A DNA stretch of 13,147 bases from Ilumatobacteraceae bacterium (GTDB taxonomy: Bacteria > Actinomycetota > Acidimicrobiia > Acidimicrobiales > Ilumatobacteraceae). The translations under genes were made by a program, and so were the position numbers. Below are positions 7,632 through 13,147 of the stretch, one piece after another. Every line of letters begins with the position of its first letter. Position 1 is the stretch's first letter. Location: assembly GCA_016650435.1 (NCBI GenBank), contig JAENVT010000048.1:1-13147 (forward strand). The letters are read 5' to 3'. The notes under the pieces are model-generated. The model made no database searches. It was given only the letters and a program-made list of their open reading frames with translations, and had not been told where the DNA came from.

Positions 7632-7654
7632 CGCCTGACCAAGGGGAGGACGCA

Positions 7655-7777
7655 ATGAAATGGGACGAACAGTCGGGTGGCCGTTGTCCCTGGAGGGCGT
7701 GTCAGTCGTCGTCGGGAGGCAGGTGCTTGGTTGCCCACACCGCAGCCTGCGTACGGTCGGACACGTTGATGCGCTGA
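7655..7777 (+). CDS. Possible 40-residue small protein with a strong ribosome binding site
   Basis: An ATG at 7655 is preceded by AAGGGGAGG (7641-7649) with 5 bases between, close to an ideal Shine-Dalgarno arrangement and the strongest I saw in this window, where most genes start by overlap or without one. The predicted peptide is 40 residues and has four Cys (positions 11, 16, 24, 32) plus several Arg. It begins in the 70-bp gap after the methyltransferase stop, but about two thirds of it lies antisense to the 3' end of the response-regulator gene, and I recognise no family. It could be a real small protein of the HAD-methyltransferase operon, the remnant of a longer gene, or chance. Confidence 0.3.
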   Translation: MKWDEQSGGRCPWRACQSSSGGRCLVAHTAACVRSDTLMR

Positions 7778-8334
7778 AAGAGGCGGCCGCAGTGCGACTT
7801 CACCGTCTTCTCGCTGATGCCGAGTTCGCGACCAATCTGCTTGTTGCTCTGGCCGCCAACGATGAGCCGCAAGATCTGCCGCTCGCGTTGAGTCAGCGAC
7901 GCGCCTGAGTTGGGTTGGCTCGAGGATTTACGTATCAGTTGTGCTGCAACCGACGGGCTCAGTGGAGCGCCACCGTTGACAGCAGCGCGGATGCCGGCAA
8001 CCAAGACTTCCGGCTCCAGTTCTTTGACCAGATAACCACGTGCCCCAGCGGCCAGCGCCGCAGTGACCTGTTGTGGCTCCTGAAAAGTCGTGAGTGCGAT
8101 CACTGCGATCTCGGGGTTGCTGGCCGCAAGAAGGCCGATGGCTGTGATCCCATCGACGATGGGCATCTGTAGGTCCATCAGCACGACGTCGGGAGTCAGT
8201 CCGCGTGCCATCTGCACTGCCTCTCGGCCATCGCAAGCCAATCCGACAACCTCGAGGTCAGCCTGGGCGTCGAGCAGCTGAGATAGTCCCGTTCGGACCA
8301 ACGAGTGGTCGTCCGCCACCACGATGCGAATCAT
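7702..8334 (-). CDS. NarL/FixJ-type (LuxR-HTH) response regulator
   Basis: This 210-residue DNA-binding regulator is the output of a two-component system. The receiver domain (1-~118) has the acidic pair D8-D9, phosphoacceptor D54 in VVLMDLQMP, the switch Thr at 82/83 and K104. After a short linker a LuxR-type helix-turn-helix fills residues 147-201, with LTQRERQILRLIVGG, the NKQIGRELGISEKTVKSH recognition region and a final dimerisation helix. All key residues are present, so phosphorylation on D54 should control DNA binding. The ATG lies inside the stop of the sensor kinase (ATGA), which sets the start and makes the kinase upstream its partner. Target genes are unknown; mcd, directly upstream of the kinase on the same strand, is the nearest candidate. 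Confidence 0.94.
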   Translation of the reverse strand: MIRIVVADDHSLVRTGLSQLLDAQADLEVVGLACDGREAVQMARGLTPDVVLMDLQMPIVDGITAIGLLAASNPEIAVIALTTFQEPQQVTAALAAGARGYLVKELEPEVLVAGIRAAVNGGAPLSPSVAAQLIRKSSSQPNSGASLTQRERQILRLIVGGQSNKQIGRELGISEKTVKSHCGRLFQRINVSDRTQAAVWATKHLPPDDD

Positions 8335-9653
8335 CGATTCTCCTCCAACTTGAGGTGCAGTTTGGTTCCCGACCCAGGAGTGGAGTCGACAGTGAGCACC
8401 GCGCCCATGTCTGCGGACAGATCGCGAAGAAGTTGCAGGCCGAGGTGGCCAACCTGCCGTTGCGATATCGCCATTTCTCTGTCGAAACCGATGCCGTTGT
8501 CGGCGATCAGTAACTTCACCGCCTTGCCGTTCTTGGTCATTGTGATGTCGACATGCGACGCATGGGCGTGGGCATCGATGTTGCGCAACGCCTCGCGCGC
8601 GACCCGCAGCAACAAAAGCTCATTGGCGGGCGACAGTCGAGCCTCCGGCACATCGACGCACACAGCCACGCCACGTTGACGAAGCGCGTTGATGATCTCG
8701 TCGAGGCCGGCCGCCCAACCACTTTCGGGCACCTCAACCGGGTAGATGCTGCTGAGCAACGAACGCAGGCTGCGCACGGTGTGGCGTGTCGCGACGGCCA
8801 ATCCACCGAGGCGCTCGTTCATCGGCGCGGGTGCTTCGTCGGCTGCGGCCGAGAGGCTGAACGTGATGCCGATCAGTTCTTGGACGGCACCGTCGTGTAC
8901 CTCGGCGGCGATCCGGCGGCGCTCCAGATCGCTGGAATCGATGACGCGTTCGAGGAGGTCTTCTCGCTCCGCTTGCAATCTCTTCAGGCGGTGGGTCAGC
9001 GCTCTGGCGAGGGGAAGCTGGGCAACGATCAGCAGGCCGAGCCCGCCCAGCAATAGTGGCAAGAAGCTGCGTCGCTGCTCGGAGGCACGGTCGTCGACGA
9101 GCCTCGACGGATAGTACGTCTCGACGACCATCGGGGTTCCGGTAACGGTTTTCCAGCCGAAGTACACCTGCAGCAGGCTCTTCTCGCCGGCCTCGATCTC
9201 GAACTGGTTCTCGGCCCCGTCGAGCTTGCTGAGGTTGGCCAGCACCCCTTCGCCGTGCAGCAGTTTCAACTCGTCACCCTCGAACGCGAACGTGCGCCCG
9301 ATCAGTTGATCCTCGTCGGCCCACAATATTCGTCCCTGGACCGACCAGATCTTGACATGCGTCGCGCCGCCGTCCTCAATCAGTGCCCGCCCGGCGATAG
9401 CAACCTTGTCGATTGCCTCTTTGCTCCCTGTGAGCAGGTCGTCAGTGATGAATGGGGCAAGCGCAGCGCGCCCGCTGAGTGCGCCGTATCGACCGGCGTC
9501 GTCGACGGCGGAACTCTGCGATGTGCGTTGGAACAGCCATGCCCAACCGATACCGAGGCCCAAGAGCGAGAGCGCGGTGAATACGACCGTCGCGCCAACC
9601 GCGCCGCGTAGGCTCCTGAGCCCCGCCGAACCGTCCCTTTGGTCGAGCGTCAT
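8331..9653 (-). CDS. Membrane sensor histidine kinase (NarX/LiaS-like, HisKA_3)
   Basis: This 440-residue kinase has a transmembrane helix at about residues 19-41, an extracytoplasmic sensor region of ~155 residues (IWSVQGRILWADE at 102-114 resembles Cache/PAS-like sensor strands), a second helix at about 197-217, a coiled linker, and the kinase core. The dimerisation/phosphoacceptor box is LERRRIAAEVHDGAVQEL (243-260) with H253. The ATPase domain has the N box AREALRNIDAHAHA (352-365, N358), the G1 box DNGIGF (385-390), GHLGLQ (402-407) and GSGTKL (427-432). It should autophosphorylate on H253 and pass phosphate to D54 of the regulator whose gene overlaps its stop. The ligand is unknown. It starts 48 bp after the mcd stop on the same strand; that gap is AT-rich and may hold its own promoter. 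Confidence 0.93.
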   Translation of the reverse strand: MTLDQRDGSAGLRSLRGAVGATVVFTALSLLGLGIGWAWLFQRTSQSSAVDDAGRYGALSGRAALAPFITDDLLTGSKEAIDKVAIAGRALIEDGGATHVKIWSVQGRILWADEDQLIGRTFAFEGDELKLLHGEGVLANLSKLDGAENQFEIEAGEKSLLQVYFGWKTVTGTPMVVETYYPSRLVDDRASEQRRSFLPLLLGGLGLLIVAQLPLARALTHRLKRLQAEREDLLERVIDSSDLERRRIAAEVHDGAVQELIGITFSLSAAADEAPAPMNERLGGLAVATRHTVRSLRSLLSSIYPVEVPESGWAAGLDEIINALRQRGVAVCVDVPEARLSPANELLLLRVAREALRNIDAHAHASHVDITMTKNGKAVKLLIADNGIGFDREMAISQRQVGHLGLQLLRDLSADMGAVLTVDSTPGSGTKLHLKLEENR

Positions 9654-9685
9654 GAGCTTTACAGTCTACGACGGTACGACGACTA

Positions 9686-9716
9686 GTTATAGGTCGAACT
9701 GTTAAGTATTGCACAA
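9686..9716 (-). promoter_or_regulatory. Weak candidate promoter in front of the sensor kinase
   Basis: The mcd-kinase gap is markedly AT-rich compared with its surroundings. On the minus strand it contains TATAAC (9686-9691), one base off TATAAT, with TTGTGC (9711-9716) as a poor -35 at a long 19-bp spacing; the -35 lies within the last codons of mcd. If used, it would let the kinase-regulator pair be expressed apart from mcd. Confidence 0.3.
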
Positions 9717-11354
9717 TTTACGGGCGATGACCTTCAAACATAATGTCTCGTCGGCGCCTTCGAAAATGCTCAGGACCCGCGCATCGACGAAGAGTCGACT
9801 TACCGAATACTCCTCGGCGTAGCCGTAGCCGCCGTGGATTTGCATTGCTTCTCGGGTGACCCACTCGGCAGCCCTGCATGCGTAAGCCTTCACCATGCTT
9901 GCCTCGATCGACCCTTCGCCCTTGGCCATCAAGGTCGCCACGTGGTAGCTGAACTGCCTCGCCGCCTGGATCAGAACGACCATCCTGCCGAGCTTGACGC
10001 GGGTCAGTTCATATTCTGCGATCAGTGAGCCGAAGACGGTTCGATTGTTCGCATATTCCGACGCGGCCTCATACGCCGCTTGCATCACGCCGATAGCCCG
10101 TGCTGCCGTCTGAAGTCGACCGTTCTCGAAGCCTTCCATTTGAAAGTAGAAGCCTTTTCCAAGTCCATCCGCTTCACCGATCAGGTTCTCCGCGGGAACC
10201 CACCAATTGTCGAGAGCGATCTCGTAGCTGTGCATGCCGCGGTACCCAATGGTGTCAATCGGGCGACCCTCCATCTTCCCTACGGAGCCGTTGGCCGTGG
10301 CAGCTTGCGTGAATTCAAATCCGTGGCCGTCGCCGCGTGGCTTCGGGACGATGAACAGACTCAGGCCACGGTGCGTCTTTCCTCGGTCGGGATCGGTTCG
10401 CGCCAGCAGCATCAGCACGTCGGCGCGGGCTCCGAACGTACACCACGTCTTGACGCCGTTGATGACATATCCCGGCGCATCGTCGGCACCCGCAGCACGG
10501 GTCGCGGTGACCTTGATACCGGCTACATCGCTGCCGAAGTCGGGCTCGGTCACAGCAACCGCAGCCATTACTTCGGCCGTCGCCAACATGGGGAGCCAGT
10601 GCTGCTTCTGCGCTTCGGTGCCCCCCTTGACGAGTGCCCGCGTGAGTATCTCGGGACGCGTGATCAGTGAACCGCCGATGCCCAACGAACCGCGGCTGAG
10701 CTCTTCGGTGGCGACCACCATGGCGATGTACTCTGCGTCGCCGCCTTCGCTGTAGCCGCCATACTCGGCGGGAACGCTGAGGCCGAAAGCTCCCATCTCG
10801 GCCAAGCCGGCAATGATGTCTTCGGGCACGTCGCCGTTGTGACGGTGCACGTCTTCGGCGCGCGGAGCGATCTCGTTGTCGGCGAATGATCGAAACGTGT
10901 CCTGAACCATTTCGAGGTCTCCGGCGAGGTGCCGCGGTCCCGGTTGATCGGCTAGTGATGCGACGAACGCCGTCGCCCGAAACCTGTCGAGGAACTTGTG
11001 ATTATCGCGCAGTGACGAGTCGTCCACACCCCACGTCGCTTCGCGACCAGCGAGTCGAGTGATCAAATCGTGAAGCATGTCGGCGACGAATGCACACGTG
11101 ATGCGTGCCTCCAGATCACCCTTGGTCCCGTAGTCGAGCATTGCCCTCGACGCGGCGACTTGGGCTGCGGCGTGGGCAACGTCGTACGCCAACACTTGAT
11201 GGCGATCGGGCCCACCGCTTGCGGCGAGATGACGGACGGCCTTGCCGATCACACCGTCCGCAACGGCGATGGTGTCGGCAGCGTCGCCGAGGTCGGCCGC
11301 CGATACCTCCGCGACAAGGTCCGGCGCCTGAAGTTCCTCGCGCTGCTGTTGCAT
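9702..11354 (-). CDS. mcd: Acyl-CoA dehydrogenase, probable (2S)-methylsuccinyl-CoA dehydrogenase
   Basis: This 550-residue flavoenzyme would oxidise (2S)-methylsuccinyl-CoA to mesaconyl-CoA in the ethylmalonyl-CoA pathway. Residues ~146-550 are a standard acyl-CoA dehydrogenase: AVTEPDFGSD (267-276) at the flavin/substrate site, NGVKTWCTFG (299-308), YRGMHSYEI (371-379), MQIHGGYGYAEEY (504-516) and the C-terminal IFEGADE with E532 as candidate catalytic base. The extra ~145 N-terminal residues are the mark of the Mcd subfamily, since ordinary acyl-CoA dehydrogenases are near 390 residues. The MEGRPIDTIGYRGMHSYE block also matches Mcd as I recall it. Malyl-CoA lyase and a thioesterase candidate a few kb away support the role. 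The ATG at 11354 is the first in frame. A histidine kinase gene follows 48 bp downstream. A related long acyl-CoA dehydrogenase with another substrate is the main alternative. Confidence 0.83.
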   Translation of the reverse strand: MQQQREELQAPDLVAEVSAADLGDAADTIAVADGVIGKAVRHLAASGGPDRHQVLAYDVAHAAAQVAASRAMLDYGTKGDLEARITCAFVADMLHDLITRLAGREATWGVDDSSLRDNHKFLDRFRATAFVASLADQPGPRHLAGDLEMVQDTFRSFADNEIAPRAEDVHRHNGDVPEDIIAGLAEMGAFGLSVPAEYGGYSEGGDAEYIAMVVATEELSRGSLGIGGSLITRPEILTRALVKGGTEAQKQHWLPMLATAEVMAAVAVTEPDFGSDVAGIKVTATRAAGADDAPGYVINGVKTWCTFGARADVLMLLARTDPDRGKTHRGLSLFIVPKPRGDGHGFEFTQAATANGSVGKMEGRPIDTIGYRGMHSYEIALDNWWVPAENLIGEADGLGKGFYFQMEGFENGRLQTAARAIGVMQAAYEAASEYANNRTVFGSLIAEYELTRVKLGRMVVLIQAARQFSYHVATLMAKGEGSIEASMVKAYACRAAEWVTREAMQIHGGYGYAEEYSVSRLFVDARVLSIFEGADETLCLKVIARKLCNT

Positions 11355-11362
11355 CGATTCCG

Positions 11363-11368
11363 AGGCTA
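11363..11368 (-). promoter_or_regulatory. Candidate -10 box upstream of mcd
   Basis: On the minus strand TAGCCT (TANNNT) ends 8 bases before the mcd ATG, which would start transcription within one or two bases of the start codon. No convincing -35 element is visible. The 81-bp gap between mcd and the divergent LOG gene must hold promoters for both; I see no clear box for the LOG gene. Confidence 0.25.
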
Positions 11369-11435
11369 GTGAGGCGCGGCGAGCGCACTCGAAACAAGGG
11401 GTGACTGTCGGCCCGCGCGTGTGACAGGCTTGCGT

Positions 11436-12065
11436 ATGCGTTCAGAACCAATCACACGCGTCTGCGTGTACTGCGGATCGAATGCGGGCACATCGCCGTC
11501 GTTTGGGGAGGCGGCACAGCAGCTGGGATCCGCTCTCGCTCATCGCGGTATCGGGCTGGTCTACGGCGGCGGGCACGTCGGATTGATGGGGTTGGTCGCC
11601 GACGCGGCCGTTGCCGCCGACGGCGAAGTGATCGGGGTGATCACCGAACAACTCGTCCGCGCCGAGGTGGCCCACGACAATCTCACGCGACTCGAAGTCG
11701 TGCCGACCATGCACGACCGCAAGGCGCGGCTCACCGAGTTGGCCGACGGCTTCGTCGTGTTGCCCGGAGGGTTTGGCACCGTCGACGAATTTGCCGAGGC
11801 CCTGACATGGAACCAGCTTGGTCTGATAGCCAAGCCTGTCGTGTTCCTCGACGTCGACGGCTACTGGGGCCCGCTGTTCGATTGGATGTGCAACTCGGTG
11901 ACGGCCGGGTTCCTGCGCGACTCGCATCGCATGTTGGCACAGCGTGCCCACACCATCGACGAGGCAATTGCGTTGGCCACCGGGCCCGTACCCGATGTCG
12001 GTCACAAGTGGATCGACCGCGACTTCACGCCGTTGCCTGGCGTACCTCGTTCACCGTCCAGCTGA
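11436..12065 (+). CDS. LOG family (TIGR00730) protein, cytokinin riboside 5'-monophosphate phosphoribohydrolase type
   Basis: This 209-residue Rossmann-fold protein belongs to the LOG/TIGR00730 family. Plant and several actinobacterial members split N6-substituted AMP (cytokinin ribotides) or AMP itself into base and ribose 5-phosphate. Visible signatures are VCVYCGSNAG (9-18), LVYGGGHVGLMG (41-52), the MHDRK motif (92-96) and the nucleotide-binding PGGFGTVDE (110-118), which includes the catalytic Glu. A GTG at 11421 would add five residues; I prefer the ATG at 11436 because family homology begins a few residues after it. The gene runs divergently from mcd. Its last 41 bp overlap the 3' end of the opposing nucleotidyltransferase gene. 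Whether the true substrate is a cytokinin-like nucleotide or a housekeeping purine nucleotide cannot be told. Confidence 0.88.
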   Translation: MRSEPITRVCVYCGSNAGTSPSFGEAAQQLGSALAHRGIGLVYGGGHVGLMGLVADAAVAADGEVIGVITEQLVRAEVAHDNLTRLEVVPTMHDRKARLTELADGFVVLPGGFGTVDEFAEALTWNQLGLIAKPVVFLDVDGYWGPLFDWMCNSVTAGFLRDSHRMLAQRAHTIDEAIALATGPVPDVGHKWIDRDFTPLPGVPRSPSS

Positions 12066-12819
12066 TCACATCGGCTGCTCCCAGCATCATCGCCGTCGTC
12101 ACCGCACCGTCGTTCTCATCCGGACCGCGTGTTCGCGCGGCAAGCCCTGCTCGAATGGTGTCGTGCATGTAGTCGGGCGTGACCACGATCCCGTACTCGC
12201 CAGCGCCACGCTTCGAGGTCACGTCACCGGTGAAGGCCGTGTAGTGCAGCCGCAACGCGCCGAGCGCGCACCATTCGAACAAGGCGTTGTCGAACGACGC
12301 GTCCGGCTCCTCGCACGCGGCAACGACCGATGCGGCGAGCTGGCGCCAGTACGTCGACAGGTTGTCGACTACGAACCGGACCCGGTCCTCGACCTCGTGC
12401 GAGATGTTCAACTTGTCTGTGCTCGGTCCGCGGACGACGACTCCGTAGACAGCCAGTGTGTACCAGGTGACCGGGTTGATCTCGAAGCAATCGCCGTCGT
12501 GATGCAGTTCACCCCTGAGCGTCCACGGCCGGTGCAGCCCGGTGCCCGGCGCAGCGATCAAGTCGCCCCACGCAAGGTACGGACCGTCGATGTGTGGCTG
12601 CGGCTGAACCTCGTTGAGTAGCGCGTGGGCCGTGAGCAGTGAGCCGAAGTCCGCGTCGCTGGCAGGCTCTGCCATGATTGCCACAATGTCGATATCGCTG
12701 CGCCCAGGTTGCCAATCGCCCAACGAGTACGAGCCAACGACATAGAGCCCTTCGACCAGTCCCGGTGCTGTCTTGTCGACGATCTCGAGATACGTGCCGA
12801 GCGCCGAGGCAACATCCAT
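12025..12819 (-). CDS. Nucleotidyltransferase, aminoglycoside adenylyltransferase (AadA/DUF4111)-like
   Basis: This protein has a pol-beta-type nucleotidyltransferase domain followed by a helical domain like that of ANT(3'')/AadA enzymes, which adenylate streptomycin or spectinomycin. The catalytic motif is GSYSLGDW (29-36) followed by GRSDIDIV with metal ligands D42 and D44. The frame extends upstream to a TTG at 13002, but that would run antisense into the divergent serine hydrolase gene. Other starts are a GTG at 12927 and a GTG at 12888. I chose the ATG at 12819 (264 residues) because the catalytic motif then sits about 30 residues in, as usual for AadA-like proteins; no Shine-Dalgarno sequence or -10 box settles the matter. 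The C-terminal half (WYTLAVYG, the EWCALGALRLHYT region) fits the helical domain. Chromosomal relatives often have unknown substrates, so resistance should not be assumed. Confidence 0.8.
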   Translation of the reverse strand: MDVASALGTYLEIVDKTAPGLVEGLYVVGSYSLGDWQPGRSDIDIVAIMAEPASDADFGSLLTAHALLNEVQPQPHIDGPYLAWGDLIAAPGTGLHRPWTLRGELHHDGDCFEINPVTWYTLAVYGVVVRGPSTDKLNISHEVEDRVRFVVDNLSTYWRQLAASVVAACEEPDASFDNALFEWCALGALRLHYTAFTGDVTSKRGAGEYGIVVTPDYMHDTIRAGLAARTRGPDENDGAVTTAMMLGAADVISWTVNEVRQATA

Positions 12820-12942
12820 TGCCTCAGTCTTGCCCGCGGAGCCGGGTTGACTGTGGAACTGGCTGATGATCGGGTCCGTCCTATCCACCAGTTGTAACAG
12901 TGGTGACTTCGGATCGAAATACGCCACTCGACCCGATCTCGA

Positions 12943-12948
12943 TACGGT
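12943..12948 (+). promoter_or_regulatory. Leaderless-type -10 box for the serine hydrolase gene
   Basis: TACGGT (TANNNT) ends 7 bases before the GTG at 12956, so the transcript would begin at or next to the start codon. No Shine-Dalgarno sequence is present. A clear -35 element is not visible. Confidence 0.4.
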
Positions 12949-12955
12949 GGTCGCT

Positions 12956-13147
12956 GTGAGCGAATCGATCTCGAGAGTCGCCGACGAACTGTTCGCCGCC
13001 AATGCCCCGCACGGCGTCAGCCTGGCGATGGTGGTGCTTCATCGTGGCGAAGTCGTGTTCGAACGATACGGCGTTCTGCCCGACTCCGTCTTCGGCAGTG
13101 GCGGTCCGGTCACGCCCGACACAACGTTGATTTCGTGGAGCATGGCC
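12956..13147 (+). CDS. Beta-lactamase-fold serine hydrolase, N-terminal part
   Basis: The first 64 residues of a protein that leaves the window in frame. It begins with SRVADELFAANAPHGVSLAMVVLHRGEVVFERYG, the N-terminal helix and strands typical of class C beta-lactamase/esterase-like serine hydrolases, and ends at TTLISWSMA, the position just before the catalytic Ser-x-x-Lys in this family (the SMAKS-type context), so the nucleophile lies just past the window edge. No signal peptide is visible, which suggests a cytoplasmic esterase-like enzyme rather than a secreted beta-lactamase. The GTG at 12956 is supported by TACGGT at 12943-12948. It is divergent from the nucleotidyltransferase gene. 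The family call is from the N-terminal pattern only. Confidence 0.7.
   Translation, partial: MSESISRVADELFAANAPHGVSLAMVVLHRGEVVFERYGVLPDSVFGSGGPVTPDTTLISWSMA

Noticed and set aside
12820..13002. N-terminal extension of the nucleotidyltransferase to a TTG at 13002
   Set aside because: It would overlap the divergent serine hydrolase gene and its -10 box and places the catalytic motif unusually far from the N-terminus.

Overview
The window is GC-rich and densely packed, with genes on both strands. Same-strand neighbours often overlap by 4 bp (ATGA or GTGA). GTG starts are common, Shine-Dalgarno sequences are scarce, and several starts have a TANNNT box at leaderless spacing. The gene set (a KorAB 2-oxoacid:ferredoxin oxidoreductase, malyl-CoA lyase, a methylsuccinyl-CoA dehydrogenase-like enzyme, a LOG family protein, a beta-lactamase-fold hydrolase) suggests a free-living aerobic actinobacterium, perhaps of the Acidimicrobiia/Ilumatobacter type. 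That placement is inference; there is no marker RNA gene in the window.

Layout. (1) Positions 2-1959, plus strand: the 3' part of korA and complete korB, which together carry out ferredoxin-dependent 2-oxoglutarate oxidation. (2) 1967-2116: an array of three 52-bp tandem units, each holding a 9-bp perfect hairpin stem, lying between convergent genes. (3) 2132-4270, minus strand: a class III aminotransferase followed by a PlsC-like acyltransferase, with a leaderless promoter and a palindrome in front. (4) 4346-6309, minus strand: two overlapping genes of the CitE/HpcH lyase superfamily, a Chloroflexus-type malyl-CoA lyase (mcl) and a smaller CitE-like paralog that may be the malyl-CoA thioesterase. 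(5) 6319-7631, plus strand: a HAD-like hydrolase and an overlapping SAM methyltransferase, divergent from mcl with only 9 bp between the start codons. (6) 7702-11354, minus strand: a methylsuccinyl-CoA dehydrogenase-like enzyme (mcd), then a NarL-type sensor kinase and its response regulator. (7) 11436-13147: a LOG/TIGR00730 protein on plus, a nucleotidyltransferase of the aminoglycoside-adenylyltransferase type on minus, and the start of a beta-lactamase-fold serine hydrolase on plus.

How the genes fit together. Mcd, Mcl and a CitE-like thioesterase candidate are steps of the ethylmalonyl-CoA pathway. Mcd oxidises methylsuccinyl-CoA to mesaconyl-CoA. Mcl cleaves beta-methylmalyl-CoA to glyoxylate and propionyl-CoA and condenses glyoxylate with acetyl-CoA to malyl-CoA. 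The thioesterase releases malate. The other pathway enzymes (Ccr, Ecm, Mch) are not in the window. The two-component system lies directly behind mcd on the same strand and is a candidate regulator of this carbon-assimilation module; that link is inference from position.

No tRNA, rRNA, CRISPR array, transposase or phage gene was recognised. No gene-free stretch exceeds 300 bases; the longest is the ~170-bp repeat region after korB.
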